From NCBI RefSeq assembly GCF_008123425.1, contig NZ_VSSS01000011.1, positions 1 to 64,000 of the forward strand: a DNA stretch of 64,000 bases, written 5' to 3'. The DNA comes from Bradyrhizobium rifense (GTDB taxonomy: Bacteria; Pseudomonadota; Alphaproteobacteria; Rhizobiales; Xanthobacteraceae). Under the pieces are notes generated by a model that saw nothing but the letters and a program-made list of their open reading frames with translations, did no database searches and was not told the DNA's origin. Positions 7,947 through 17,825 of the stretch are shown here, piece after piece; the stretch's first letter is position 1; each line of letters begins with the position of its first letter. The translations under genes were made by a program, and so were the position numbers.

Positions 7947-10340
7947 ATGGCCACCGAACAGATGAATACCGCACAGACCAATCCTGACGTGAAGATCCCC
8001 GAAGACGCACTGATCATCATCCCCGTGCGCGAAATGGTGCTGTTTCCCGGCGCCATCGCGCCGATCGCGATCGCACGGCCGAAGTCCGTCGCCGCCGCGC
8101 AGCAGGCGCTGCGCGAGCAGCGGCCGATCGGCATCGTGCTGCAGCGCAGCCCCGAGACCGAGGAGCCCGGCCCGGACGATCTCTATCGCGTCGCGACCAT
8201 CGCCAACATCGTACGCTACATCACCGCGCCCGACGGCACGCATCACATCGTCTGCCAGGGCGTCCAGCGCGCGCGCATCCTCGACTTCCTGCCGGGGACG
8301 CCGTTTCCGGCTGCGCGCATCCAGCAGATCCCCGAGCCGACCACGTCCTCGCCCGAGATCGAGGCGCGGGCGCTGAACCTGCAACGCCAAGCCATCGAGG
8401 CGATCGAGCTGCTGCCGCAGGCGCCGCCCGAGCTGGTCGCGATGTTCCAGAGCACCACCGCGCCCGGCGCGCTGGCCGATCTGGCGACCTCGTTCATGGA
8501 CATCAGGCCGCAGGACAAGCAGGAGGTGCTGGAGACCATCGACCTCGCTTTGCGCGTGGAGAAGGTGTCGAAGCACCTGGCCGAGCGGCTGGAGGTGCTG
8601 CGCATCAGTAACGAAATCGGCCAGAAGACTCGCGCCAGCTTCGACGAGCGGCAGCGCGAGGCGATCCTGCGCGAGCAGATGGCGACCATTCAGCGCCAGT
8701 TGGGCGAAGGCGACGGCAAGGCCGCCGAGGTCGCCGAGCTGACGGCTGCCATCGCCAAGGCCAACATGCCGCCGGAAGCGGATGCGCACGCCAAGAAGGA
8801 GCTGCGCCGCTACGAGCGCATGCCGGAAGCTGCCGGTGAATCCGGAATGGTCCGCACGTATCTCGACTGGCTGATCGAGCTGCCGTGGGCGCTGCCCGCG
8901 GAGAAGCCGATCGACATCAAGGAAGCGCGCCGCATCCTGGATGCCGATCATTTCGGCCTGGAGAAGATCAAGAGCCGGATCATCGAATATCTGGCCGTGC
9001 GCAAGCTCGCGCCGCAAGGCAAGGCGCCGATCCTGTGCTTCGTCGGTCCGCCCGGCGTCGGCAAGACCTCGCTCGGCCAATCCATCGCGCGTGCGATGGA
9101 GCGCCCCTTCGTGCGCGTCAGCCTCGGCGGCGTGCATGACGAGGCGGAGATCCGCGGTCACCGGCGCACCTATATCGGCGCGCTGCCCGGCAACATCATC
9201 CAGGGCATCAAGAAGGCGGGCGCACGCAACTGCGTCATGATGCTGGACGAAATCGACAAGATGGGCCGTGGCGTGCAGGGCGATCCCTCCGCCGCCATGC
9301 TGGAGGTGCTCGACCCCGAGCAGAACGGGACGTTCCGGGACAATTACCTGGGCGTGCCGTTCGACCTGTCGCGCGTGGTGTTCATCGCGACCGCCAACAT
9401 GCTCGACCAGATTCCGGGTCCGCTGCTGGACCGCATGGAGCTGATCAGCCTTGCCGGCTACACCGAGGAGGAGAAGCTGGAGATCGCAAAGCGGTATCTG
9501 GTGCGGCGGCAGCTCGAGGCCAACGGCTTGACCGCCGAGCAGGCCGAGATCGAGCCGGAGGCGCTGAAGCTGGTCGTCAAGGGTTACACCCGCGAGGCCG
9601 GCGTGCGTAACCTCGAGCGCGAGATCGGCAAGCTGTTCCGCCATGCCGCGGTGCAGGTCGCCGAAGGAACGGCTGCGAAGGTCGTGGTGACGCCGAACGA
9701 CATCGGCACCGTGCTGGGCCAGCCGCGCTTCGAAGGCGAGATTGCGCAACGCACCAGCATTCCCGGCGTGGCCACCGGCCTTGCCTGGACGCCGGTCGGC
9801 GGCGACATCCTGTTCATCGAGGCCTCGCGCGTGCCCGGCCGCGGCGGCATGATCCTGACCGGCCAGCTCGGCGACGTCATGCGCGAGAGCGTGCAGGCGG
9901 CGATGACGCTGGTGAAGAGCAAAGCCACGCAGCTCGGCATCGATCCGCAGCTGTTCGAGAAGAGCGACATCCACGTTCACGTGCCGGCGGGTGCAACCCC
10001 GAAGGACGGACCGAGCGCGGGTGTGGCGATGTTCACGGCGCTGACGTCGCTGCTCACCAATCGCACGGTGCGGAGCGACACGGCGATGACCGGCGAGATC
10101 TCGCTGCGCGGGCTGGTGCTGCCGGTCGGCGGCATCAAGGAGAAGGTGGTGGCTGCGGCCGCCGCCGGACTGAAGCGGGTGATGCTGCCGGCGCGCAACA
10201 AGCGGGACTACGACGACATCCCGAAGAGCGCCCGGGACAAGCTCGAATTCATCTGGCTGGAGCGCGTCGACGAGGCCATCGCCGCAGCGCTCGAGCCGGC
10301 GGAAGCCCAAGTCGATGCGAAAGTCGAAGCGGCGGAGTGA
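7947..10340 (+). CDS. lon: ATP-dependent protease Lon (LonA type)
   Basis: 797 residues, full length for LonA. Order: N-terminal substrate-binding domain (about 20-215), helical linker, AAA+ module with Walker A GPPGVGKT (367-374) and Walker B MMLDEIDK, then the S16 protease domain. The catalytic dyad is visible as Ser690 (KDGPSAGVAMF) and Lys733 (GGIKEK). Lon degrades misfolded and regulatory proteins in the cytoplasm. Placement directly behind an Hsp20 gene rather than beside clpX/hup in the classic order suggests this may be a second, stress-type Lon; I cannot see whether another exists in the genome. Confidence 0.95.
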   Translation: MATEQMNTAQTNPDVKIPEDALIIIPVREMVLFPGAIAPIAIARPKSVAAAQQALREQRPIGIVLQRSPETEEPGPDDLYRVATIANIVRYITAPDGTHHIVCQGVQRARILDFLPGTPFPAARIQQIPEPTTSSPEIEARALNLQRQAIEAIELLPQAPPELVAMFQSTTAPGALADLATSFMDIRPQDKQEVLETIDLALRVEKVSKHLAERLEVLRISNEIGQKTRASFDERQREAILREQMATIQRQLGEGDGKAAEVAELTAAIAKANMPPEADAHAKKELRRYERMPEAAGESGMVRTYLDWLIELPWALPAEKPIDIKEARRILDADHFGLEKIKSRIIEYLAVRKLAPQGKAPILCFVGPPGVGKTSLGQSIARAMERPFVRVSLGGVHDEAEIRGHRRTYIGALPGNIIQGIKKAGARNCVMMLDEIDKMGRGVQGDPSAAMLEVLDPEQNGTFRDNYLGVPFDLSRVVFIATANMLDQIPGPLLDRMELISLAGYTEEEKLEIAKRYLVRRQLEANGLTAEQAEIEPEALKLVVKGYTREAGVRNLEREIGKLFRHAAVQVAEGTAAKVVVTPNDIGTVLGQPRFEGEIAQRTSIPGVATGLAWTPVGGDILFIEASRVPGRGGMILTGQLGDVMRESVQAAMTLVKSKATQLGIDPQLFEKSDIHVHVPAGATPKDGPSAGVAMFTALTSLLTNRTVRSDTAMTGEISLRGLVLPVGGIKEKVVAAAAAGLKRVMLPARNKRDYDDIPKSARDKLEFIWLERVDEAIAAALEPAEAQVDAKVEAAE

Positions 10341-10344
10341 TGCA

Positions 10345-10500
10345 ATGAAGAAACTGCTGGAAGAAGCGAAGCGATCGCGGAAGACGCAGAAGCTGCGCCA
10401 ATTGCTCGATCGGGCCATCGACCGGGTGCGCGATGCGCTTGCAGGACCCGAGCCACGGCTTCAGCCGATCCCGGTTCGGGTCAAGCGCCGCAAGGGCTGA
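10345..10500 (+). CDS. Small basic hypothetical protein downstream of lon
   Basis: 51 residues, rich in Lys and Arg, predicted as one charged helix (MKKLLEEAKRSRKTQKLRQL) followed by a Pro-rich basic tail. It starts 4 bases after the lon stop and sits before a strong bidirectional terminator, so it is the last gene of the Hsp20-lon transcript. No domain recognised. It could be a nucleic-acid binding or adaptor peptide, but that is a guess from charge only. Confidence 0.6.
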   Translation: MKKLLEEAKRSRKTQKLRQLLDRAIDRVRDALAGPEPRLQPIPVRVKRRKG

Positions 10501-10536
10501 ACCCCTCCGTATCGGCCCCTGCGGTCACTCGATACA

Positions 10537-10565
10537 AAAGGCCCCCTCTCATCGAGGGGGCCTTT
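10537..10565. terminator. Bidirectional Rho-independent terminator
   Basis: Perfect 12-base-pair stem (10537-10548 with 10554-10565), arms AAAGGCCCCCTC and GAGGGGGCCTTT, loop of 5. The A-run on one side and T-run on the other let it work on both strands. It separates the convergent lon operon and HU gene. Confidence 0.85.
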
Positions 10566-10571
10566 GCGTTA

Positions 10572-10874
10572 TCAGGCCACGGCGTCCTTGGCGGCCTTGA
10601 CCGGGCGGGCGCGGACGATCTTCCGGGCCGGCTTGGCCTTGAACATCATCTCTTCACCCGTGAACGGGTTGGTGCCCTTGCGAGCCTTGGTCGCGGGCTT
10701 CTTGATGACCACGAACTTGGCGAAGCCCGGCACCAGGAACAGGCCGTTCTTCTTGAGCTCCTTGTGGCCGACGTCCGTGAGCGTCTCCATGACGCTCTTG
10801 ACGTCGCGCTTGGAAAGCTCGGTGGCGGTCGCGATCTTTTCGATCAGCTGCGATTTGGAAAGTTGGGTCGGCAT
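10572..10874 (-). CDS. HU-family DNA-binding protein
   Basis: 100 residues, slightly longer than the usual 90 because of a basic Ala/Lys/Arg tail. Histone-like fold: N-terminal helices SKSQLIEKIATATELSKRDVKSVMETL, then the beta arm with VPGFAKFVVIKKPATKARKGTNPFTGEE, close to the HU/IHF consensus (GRNPxTGEx). It bends and compacts DNA as a dimer. The stop lies 7 bases from the shared terminator. Confidence 0.93.
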   Translation of the reverse strand: MPTQLSKSQLIEKIATATELSKRDVKSVMETLTDVGHKELKKNGLFLVPGFAKFVVIKKPATKARKGTNPFTGEEMMFKAKPARKIVRARPVKAAKDAVA

Positions 10875-11155
10875 CGTGTCTCCTCTGATTCGTTGCCGGT
10901 TGCATATTAGACCAACCGGCGAAGGCCTATAGCCTTCTGCACAGTTTTGTCGCGGTTTTACGGGCTTTTTTGGCCCCTTGAGGCAAAAAACCCTGCATTT
11001 TAGCTACTTCCTGAACGGAAGGTGCCTCGGGCAGCGGTTTTTGCCTTGTTTCAAAGGCCCGCAAGCAGCCTTGCTAAAGCTGATTCGATGCTTTCGACAA
11101 GCGACGAGCGGCCTCTTTGCCGGAGCAGGAGCGCGATTCACCCTGAAAAATAAGG

Positions 11156-12388
11156 CTAGATACGCTCGATGATGACCGCCGGAGCCATGCCGCCGGCCGC
11201 GCACATGGTGACGAGACCACGCTTGAGGTCGCGCCGTTCGAGCTCGTCGAGCACGGTGCCGATCAGGATCGAGCCGGTCGCGCCGATGGGATGGCCGAGC
11301 GCGATCGAGCCGCCATTGACGTTGACCTTGGCGCGGTCGAGCTTGAGATCGCGGATATATTTTTCCGCGACGACCGCAAATGCCTCGTTGATCTCGAACA
11401 GATCGATGTCGTCGATGGTGAGCCCGGCCTTCGCCAGCACCTTGCGCGTCGCCGGCACCGGTGCGTTCAACATCAGGGTCGGCGAGTCCCCCATGTTCGC
11501 CATCGCCACCACGCGGGCGCGCGGCTTGAGACCATGCGTCTTGGCGTAGGACGGTGACGCCAGCAGGATCGCAGCCGCGCCATCGACGACGCCGGACGAG
11601 TTGCCGGCGTGGTGCATGAAGTCGATGTTGAGATCAGGATATTTCTGCAGGATCAGGCCGCGATAGGTCGTGCCCTTGTCGTCCAGCGCATAATCGGCAA
11701 TCGCGGGAAACGCAGGCTTCAGGCTGCTGAGCCCTTCCATCGTGGTCTGCGGCCGCGGATATTCTTCGTGGTCGAGCGCAAGGCTGCCGTCCTCGCGGTG
11801 AACAGGCACGAGGCTCTTCTTGAAGTGGCCACCGGCCATCGCCTGCGCTGCACGTTTCTGGCTCTCGAGGCCGAGCGCATCGACGTCCTGGCGCGTGATG
11901 CCTTCCAGCGTCGCGATCGCATCGGCGCAGACGCCCTGGTGCGACTGCGGGTGCCGCGCACGCAGGCGCAGATTGCCGCTATCCATCATCATCGGACCGC
12001 CGCCGCGACGTCCCTCCATCGACATCATCTCGCATCCGCCGGCGATGACGAGATCTTCGGCGCCCGCCATGATCGAGGATGCCGCCATGTTGACGCTGGT
12101 GATGCCGGAGCCGCAAAAACGATCCAGCGTCACCGCGCTGGCGCGTACGTCATAGCCGGCATCGAGCGCCGACATCCGCCCGAGATCGCCGCCCTGCGTC
12201 GCGACCTGCGCGCTGCAGCCCCAGACGATGTCGTCGACATCGGCGGTGTTGATGCCGGTGCGATCGGCCAGCGCGCGCAGCACGGTGGCGCCAAGCTGCT
12301 GCGGATGAATGCCGGAGAGAGCTCCCTTGCCGGCCTTGCCGACGCCCCGCGGAGTGCGGCAGGCATCGATGATCAGCGCGTCGGTCAT
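11156..12388 (-). CDS. Acetyl-CoA C-acyltransferase (thiolase)
   Basis: 410 residues, thiolase superfamily. Active-site residues are visible: nucleophile Cys92 (DRFCGSGITSV), His366 (SIALGHPIGATG) and Cys396 (VTMCAAGGMAPA). It condenses or cleaves acyl-CoA and acetyl-CoA; the divergence between FadA-type degradation and biosynthetic PhaA-type cannot be settled here, although the wording around Cys92 fits degradative FadA/FadI-like members. It is monocistronic, no fad partner adjacent. The ATG at 12388 starts immediately with the conserved MTDALIIDACRTPRG. Confidence 0.9.
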   Translation of the reverse strand: MTDALIIDACRTPRGVGKAGKGALSGIHPQQLGATVLRALADRTGINTADVDDIVWGCSAQVATQGGDLGRMSALDAGYDVRASAVTLDRFCGSGITSVNMAASSIMAGAEDLVIAGGCEMMSMEGRRGGGPMMMDSGNLRLRARHPQSHQGVCADAIATLEGITRQDVDALGLESQKRAAQAMAGGHFKKSLVPVHREDGSLALDHEEYPRPQTTMEGLSSLKPAFPAIADYALDDKGTTYRGLILQKYPDLNIDFMHHAGNSSGVVDGAAAILLASPSYAKTHGLKPRARVVAMANMGDSPTLMLNAPVPATRKVLAKAGLTIDDIDLFEINEAFAVVAEKYIRDLKLDRAKVNVNGGSIALGHPIGATGSILIGTVLDELERRDLKRGLVTMCAAGGMAPAVIIERI

Positions 12389-12636
12389 AGGCGTTGTCCT
12401 CTTGTTCTTGACTGTTGAGGACGGTTTTGAATCACGGGGACAACGGAGTCAATCGGCGTGCCGCACGCCCGCTTCCCGCCCCCTCCGCAAAAAACGCGAA
12501 AACAACCCCATGCAAAGTAGGGATTGGGGTGCCGGGTACTCCATCGCCCATTCGTAGAGCAATTGACACGTCGGGCAAAACAGGAGCAACAATCTATGAT
12601 CGCACAATCAGCGGCTGAGGAACATCGCCCCATCGG

Positions 12637-13278
12637 CTAACGATGGACATGCGGCGGCCTGGGTTCGTCGGTCGGCGACGCCACAGCCGCGACTTCGACG
12701 CGCGACGCCATCGGCGCAACCGTGCCGGGCTCCGAAAAATTCAGGACGATGGTCTGCTGGTCGCGCGCGAACGTCGCCTCGCGGCCCTGCACCGCACGCA
12801 ATCTCCAGCCCTGATATTCTTCGCCTATTCTCAAACGCAGGGCAGCCTTGGAGGTCTGGTCGACGAAAATGCCGAAGCGCCGGTCGTCGCCGCTGACGGT
12901 GCCGACCAGCAAAAGCTGCGGAGGACGCTCCTCCTGCGTCGGCTTCGGCGGCGGTGGCTTCGCGACTGCGACCTCAGTCACCGCAACTGGCGGCGGCCGT
13001 CGCGAGGGCGAAAACACCGGACGGTCGCGCGTACCGCTGAGGATCTCAAACGGGATTTCCCACAGCGGATTGCCCCTTCGCGCGGGCCCGCTTGGCTGCT
13101 CGGCAGGCGCACTCGGCACACGCACGGAAGCCGTGGTGGAAACCTCAAGCGATGGCATCGCTAAAGCACCGGCGCCGCGCGCCGCTTCATCATCGAAATT
13201 GTCCGCGGTCAACGCCGCATTCGAGGCGAGAACGCAGAGCGCGGACACCAGAAACAGAAACCAGGTCAGCTTCGGCAT
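12637..13278 (-). CDS. Secreted GspN/GspC-like protein (type II secretion-related)
   Basis: 213 residues with an N-terminal signal/anchor (1-22). A Pro-rich linker surrounds NPLWEIPFEILSGTRDRPVFSPSRRPP, a motif I associate with GspN/GspC-type proteins of Bradyrhizobium. A C-terminal all-beta part (about 120-195: LLLVGTVSGDDRRFGIFVD... IGEEYQGWRLRAVQGREA) resembles the GspC homology region. No other general-secretion genes are visible next to it, so it is an orphan here. It could be a remnant or could serve a secretion system elsewhere. Confidence 0.55.
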   Translation of the reverse strand: MPKLTWFLFLVSALCVLASNAALTADNFDDEAARGAGALAMPSLEVSTTASVRVPSAPAEQPSGPARRGNPLWEIPFEILSGTRDRPVFSPSRRPPPVAVTEVAVAKPPPPKPTQEERPPQLLLVGTVSGDDRRFGIFVDQTSKAALRLRIGEEYQGWRLRAVQGREATFARDQQTIVLNFSEPGTVAPMASRVEVAAVASPTDEPRPPHVHR

Positions 13279-13727
13279 CGTTGCCCCGCCCCGTCATCCA
13301 GCGTGCCCGTGCCGATATCACCGAGCTGGAACAATTCGCAAAATTCTCGCGACAGTGACTCAAGCCAGAGCGTCGTCAAGTTCCAGCCGATGATGAGCCG
13401 GCCCAACGCCATTCGGTGATTGATCGCGGGCCGGCGTTATTGCATGCGACCTGAACCTGATCAAGCAGATCGACCAAGTCGACACCGCAAACAAGCGTCG
13501 TTGTCTTTCGCGAAGCATACGACGCCGTCGGACGCTGCTTGCGATTTCTCGTCGCCAGCAAACCACTGATCGTCGCCTGTCAGAGTTCCATCGACTCCGA
13601 ACGTGCGTGTCATCGTCGTGTAAACAACCTGTCAGAGAGCAGGTGATACAAAACTACCCGCGTCGATACGACGCAGCAATCGTCATCTCCTTGTCATGCC
13701 TCAGCGAAGCGAGATCCGGGTCTGTCT
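13279..13727. other. Intergenic region upstream of the multicopper oxidase
   Basis: 449 bases between divergent genes (GspN-like leftward, multicopper oxidase rightward). Short open frames here show no protein-like composition or ribosome site. It must contain the promoter of the oxidase-phospholipase pair, but I cannot identify boxes with confidence. Confidence 0.5.
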
Positions 13728-15617
13728 ATGATTGAATCCGGAGCGCGCTCATGTGGTTGGCTTGGTCGGATCAGCCGCAATCAATCGACACGACGATGGC
13801 CGCTTGGCGTGTTCGCTGTCGTGGCCTGGTTCGCAATGTCGGGGCTTGGAGCGATCAGCTTCGTGACGTTGCTCGGAACCAGCGGATTTACTCAGCCCTC
13901 ACAGCCGCAACGCGAAGCCTGTCAGCGGCCGACGTCCGGAAGCGCGATACAGGAACCGCAGGACCTTCGCAGCCACGACGGCGTCCTACAGGTCGATCTG
14001 GCCATTCACAACAGCAAGCAGCCGGACGGCTCGACCCGTTACTGCTACCTGACGCCCGATGGGGAGATGTCGCCGACATTGCGGGTCAAGCCGGGCGATC
14101 TGCTGATCGTGCGCTTCAAGAATGATCTGACCGAGCTTGCGCCGGCACGCCCGGCTGCGGAACAGCCGCAAGCGCTGCCGTTCCCCGCGCCGTTGTGTGT
14201 GTCAAAAAAGATCTCGGATCCGTGCGGCAGCGACGCCATGCGAGCGACATCGGCCAACCTGCACTTTCACGGGCTGACGGCGCCGCCGGTATGCCATCAG
14301 GACGATGTGCTGAAGACCTCGATCCAGCCGGACGATCCGCCCTTCGAATACCGGTTGCGCATTCCCGCCGACGAGCCCCCCGGAGTCTATTGGTATCACC
14401 CGCATATTCACGGCTACAGCAAGGCGCAGGTGCTCGGCGGGGCGTCGGGCGCGCTGATCATCGAGGGCGTCGAGCGGGCTGCGCCGGAATTGGCTGACCT
14501 CCCCGAGCGGGTCCTGGTGATCCGCGACCTCGACCTTTTGAACCCCGATGCACCGCCCGCAAAATCCGAGCCGATCGTCCCGAAAAATCAGCTCGACAGT
14601 GACGGTGACACCACCAACAACGGCACCGGCTTCGGCAGGCCGGCGAAAGACCTGTCCGTCAACTTCGTGCCGGTGCCTTATCCCGATTATCCGCCGGCAT
14701 CGTTGAAGATGAAGCCGGGTGAGCGACAGCTGTGGCGCGTTCTCAACGCCTCGGCGATCACCTATCTGAATCTCGCCGTCGTGTTCCGGCGCGCGCCGCA
14801 ACCGCTCGGCATCGTCGCCATCGATGGCGTGCCGGTCCATTTCAACGGCAGCCCGGCGCCTGCGGTCGAGTGGGTCAATCGCATCGGTGTGCCGCCCGGC
14901 TCCCGCGTCGAATTCATCGTCGAAGGTCCGCCGCTCGGCGTACCGGCACTGTTGGTGACGCGAACGGTCGATACCGGGCCGGCCGGTGAAAACGATCCCA
15001 ACCGCGCACTCCTGTCGATCACGGCCGCGGCCGATGCGCCCGAACCGCAATCGAGGCTGCCGGCAAATCCGCAGCCGCTGCCATCAGCCGTTCGACCCTG
15101 GATCGGAGACGTTGCGCCGGCGCGCGTCAGGAAACTGTACTTCTCCGAGCAACCGACCAATCCGGACGATCCCAACAGCCCTGTGACGTTCTACATCACC
15201 GTGGATGGCGAAAAGCCAAAACCGTTCGATGCGGGTTCCGACATTGCGGACATCGTCGTCATGCAAGGCGACGTCGAGGACTGGATCATCGAGAACCGCT
15301 CGACGGAATTGCACGACTTCCACACCCACCAGCTTCACTTCGAGCTGCGCGAATGGTCGGGCTTGCAGGTCAACGAGCCGTTCGTGCGCGATACCGTCAA
15401 CGTCCCCTATTACAACAGCCGCATGCTGCAATATCCGAGCGTGCGGCTGCGCATGGATTTTCGCGACCCGAACATCGTCGGCACCTTCGTCTACCACTGC
15501 CACCTCCTCGAGCACGAGGACAACGGCATGATGGGACGAATCCGCGTCGAGCCGGCCCGCACCGCCGTTTCCACCCAGTCGTCAGATCAACAACTTTACC
15601 AAAGGAGAGCAGAATGA
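13728..15617 (+). CDS. Periplasmic multicopper oxidase (laccase/CotA-like)
   Basis: 629 residues. An N-terminal membrane/signal segment lies at about 25-50 (WPLGVFAVVAWFAMSGLGAIS). Cupredoxin domains carry all four copper clusters: HFH (179-181), YHPHIHG (223-229), HDFHTHQLH (529-537) and YHCHLLEHEDNGMM (589-602), with Cys591 for type 1 copper. It should oxidise a phenolic or metal substrate and reduce oxygen to water outside the cytoplasm. Its stop overlaps the start of the next gene (ATGA), so the two are translationally coupled. Confidence 0.9.
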   Translation: MIESGARSCGWLGRISRNQSTRRWPLGVFAVVAWFAMSGLGAISFVTLLGTSGFTQPSQPQREACQRPTSGSAIQEPQDLRSHDGVLQVDLAIHNSKQPDGSTRYCYLTPDGEMSPTLRVKPGDLLIVRFKNDLTELAPARPAAEQPQALPFPAPLCVSKKISDPCGSDAMRATSANLHFHGLTAPPVCHQDDVLKTSIQPDDPPFEYRLRIPADEPPGVYWYHPHIHGYSKAQVLGGASGALIIEGVERAAPELADLPERVLVIRDLDLLNPDAPPAKSEPIVPKNQLDSDGDTTNNGTGFGRPAKDLSVNFVPVPYPDYPPASLKMKPGERQLWRVLNASAITYLNLAVVFRRAPQPLGIVAIDGVPVHFNGSPAPAVEWVNRIGVPPGSRVEFIVEGPPLGVPALLVTRTVDTGPAGENDPNRALLSITAAADAPEPQSRLPANPQPLPSAVRPWIGDVAPARVRKLYFSEQPTNPDDPNSPVTFYITVDGEKPKPFDAGSDIADIVVMQGDVEDWIIENRSTELHDFHTHQLHFELREWSGLQVNEPFVRDTVNVPYYNSRMLQYPSVRLRMDFRDPNIVGTFVYHCHLLEHEDNGMMGRIRVEPARTAVSTQSSDQQLYQRRAE

Positions 15618-17791
15618 GCCAAAATAGGCGTAAGTCACGTTTGCTGAATGGTTGCCGCGTCGGGCTGAGTGCACTGGCGATGGGGCAATTCTGCATGAAC
15701 CCGGTGCTTGCCGGCGGCGTGCCGACCCCCGCCGATCAATACACGCGGTCGCCGATCAAGCACGTCATCGTCATCATCGGCGAGAACCGCAGCTTCGACC
15801 ACGTGTTCGCGACTTACGTGCCGAAGGAGCGTCGTCACAGCGTCGACAATTTGCTCTCCAGGGGCATCATCAAGCTCGACGCCAACAAGAATGCGGTTCC
15901 AGGCCCCAACTTCGAACAGGCGCATCAGCTGGCCGCAAAGGACATCGGTTCAAAGGACGCGTTTCTGCTGAGCCCGCCAAAGCAGACTTTCCCCAACGAC
16001 CAGCTGCCGGCCCCGCTGGTCGGCGGGCCCCAGGTCTCCTACATCCCCAACAAGTGCGGCAGCACGCCGATCTCGCAGTGCCAGGCGAGCCTGACGCTTG
16101 CGCAGCAATCGGAAACCGGCTTGGACCCGAGCTACTATCCTTCACTGTTGACCGGTGGCACCGGCCAGACCTCGAAGACGCCGGACCAGCGCATCACCTC
16201 CGTCAACAGTCTGCCGGCCGGCCCGTTTCAGCTGACCAACGGCAACACGTTCCTCTACGAAAGCTATGCAGCGAGCCCGGTGCACCGCTTCTATCAGATG
16301 TGGCAGCAATTGAATTGCGCCAAGGGCGCCGCCAGCCGGGACAATCCCTCGGGCTGCACCGGCAATCTGTTCGCCTGGGTCGAAGTGACCGTCGGTGCCG
16401 GTGCCAACGGCGCCGCGCAGCCCGAGACCTTCAGCACCCAGTATGCGCCAGGTGCAGTGACCACGGGAGAAGGTTCGACCGCGCTCGGCTTCTACAACGT
16501 ACAAAAGGGTGACGCGCCCTATTTCACGAGCCTGGCCGACAAGTACGCGATCAGCGACAACTTCCACCAATCCGTCAATGGCGGCACCGGCGCCAACCAC
16601 ATCATGTTCGGCCATGCCGACGCGCTCTGGTTCAGCGACTCCGACGGCAAGCCGGCGGCGCCGCCGAACGGGGTGCAGGTCTTCGGCGGCACCCCCGATG
16701 CCGGCATCGTCCATATGATCGAAAACCCCAATCCGGCGTCCGATACCAACAACTGGTACACCGAGGATGGCTACGGCAACAGCTTCAACTCCGGCTTTCC
16801 GCCCCCGTTCTCTGTCGCGCCGGCCTCCGGCGGCGGATCGTACAGCGACTGCTCCGATCCCAACCAGCCCGGCGTCAAGCCGATCCGGGACTATTTGCAG
16901 TCACTGCCTCGCCCGATTGATCCCCACTGCGAGCCCGGCCACTATTACCTGCTGAACAACTATAATCCGGGCTGGTTCGGCAACGGCAAGAACGCCTACA
17001 TCGACCACAATCCGTCGAATACGCCCTTCACCATCCCGCCGTCGTCGACCCGCAGCATCGGCGACCTCCTCAACGACAAGAATATTTCGTGGAAGTACTA
17101 CGGCGACCAGTGGGACAACTACGTCGACGATCCGTACCAGCTCAATTGGGGCGCGGCGGGCCCGACCGCGGATGAATACTGCAACATCTGCAATCCGTTC
17201 CAGTACGACACGTCCATCATGTCGCATCCGGACCAGGTTGCCGAGCACCTGCACGACTCGACGAAACTGTACGCAGATATTTCCGCTCGCACCCTGCCTG
17301 CAGTCTCGATCGTGAAGCCGAGCGGCTTCGTCGACGGCCACCCGGCATCCTCCAAGCTCGATCTGTTCGAAGGCTTCACCAAGAAGATCGTCGATCAGGT
17401 CCAGGCTTCGCCCTACGCGCGGGACACCGCCATCTTCATCACCTTCGACGAAGGCGGCGGCTACTACGACTCGGGCTACGTGCAGCCGCTCGACTTCTTC
17501 GGCGACGGCACCCGCATCCCGCTGATCGTGGTGTCGCCGTTGGTGAAACCGGGCCACATCTCGCACGACTACGCCGACCACGTCTCGATCATCAAATTCA
17601 TCGAGCGCAACTGGCAGCTGCCGACCATCACGCATCGCAGTCGCGACAACTTCCCGAACCCGGTCGCCGAGTTCCGCAATCCCTATGTTCCCCTGAACAG
17701 CCCGGCGATCAGCGATCTCTTCGACTTCTTCGAGTTCGCGGAGCACGGAGAGCCGGGATTCCCGGGTTTCCCCGGCTTCCCGGGACATTAG
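15614..17791 (+). CDS. Phosphoesterase family protein (phospholipase C / acid phosphatase AcpA type)
   Basis: 725 residues from the ATG at 15614 with ribosome site AAAGGAGAG; the longer frame upstream only shadows the oxidase. Signal peptide about 1-34. The PF04185 phosphoesterase core begins with HVIVIIGENRSFDHVF and includes GANHIMFGHADALWF and the metal/active-site strand FITFDEGGGYYDSGY. It would hydrolyse phosphate esters or phospholipids outside the cytoplasm. The C terminus ends in a collagen-like GEPGFPGFPGFPGH tail. The start overlaps the multicopper oxidase stop by 4 bases, implying linked function, and a strong terminator follows. Confidence 0.87.
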   Translation: MSQNRRKSRLLNGCRVGLSALAMGQFCMNPVLAGGVPTPADQYTRSPIKHVIVIIGENRSFDHVFATYVPKERRHSVDNLLSRGIIKLDANKNAVPGPNFEQAHQLAAKDIGSKDAFLLSPPKQTFPNDQLPAPLVGGPQVSYIPNKCGSTPISQCQASLTLAQQSETGLDPSYYPSLLTGGTGQTSKTPDQRITSVNSLPAGPFQLTNGNTFLYESYAASPVHRFYQMWQQLNCAKGAASRDNPSGCTGNLFAWVEVTVGAGANGAAQPETFSTQYAPGAVTTGEGSTALGFYNVQKGDAPYFTSLADKYAISDNFHQSVNGGTGANHIMFGHADALWFSDSDGKPAAPPNGVQVFGGTPDAGIVHMIENPNPASDTNNWYTEDGYGNSFNSGFPPPFSVAPASGGGSYSDCSDPNQPGVKPIRDYLQSLPRPIDPHCEPGHYYLLNNYNPGWFGNGKNAYIDHNPSNTPFTIPPSSTRSIGDLLNDKNISWKYYGDQWDNYVDDPYQLNWGAAGPTADEYCNICNPFQYDTSIMSHPDQVAEHLHDSTKLYADISARTLPAVSIVKPSGFVDGHPASSKLDLFEGFTKKIVDQVQASPYARDTAIFITFDEGGGYYDSGYVQPLDFFGDGTRIPLIVVSPLVKPGHISHDYADHVSIIKFIERNWQLPTITHRSRDNFPNPVAEFRNPYVPLNSPAISDLFDFFEFAEHGEPGFPGFPGFPGH

Positions 17792-17825
17792 TCAGCCGGC
17801 GATCGCAAATCGGATATCGAATGAT

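Noticed and set aside
7878..10418. 846-residue open frame antisense to lon
   Set aside because: It mirrors the lon codons, has His/Arg/Asp-rich composition typical of antisense frames in GC-rich DNA, and no ribosome site. Lon on the plus strand has complete active sites.
13360..13566. Short minus-strand frames in the gap before the multicopper oxidase
   Set aside because: Two overlapping short frames, neither with a ribosome site or protein-like composition.
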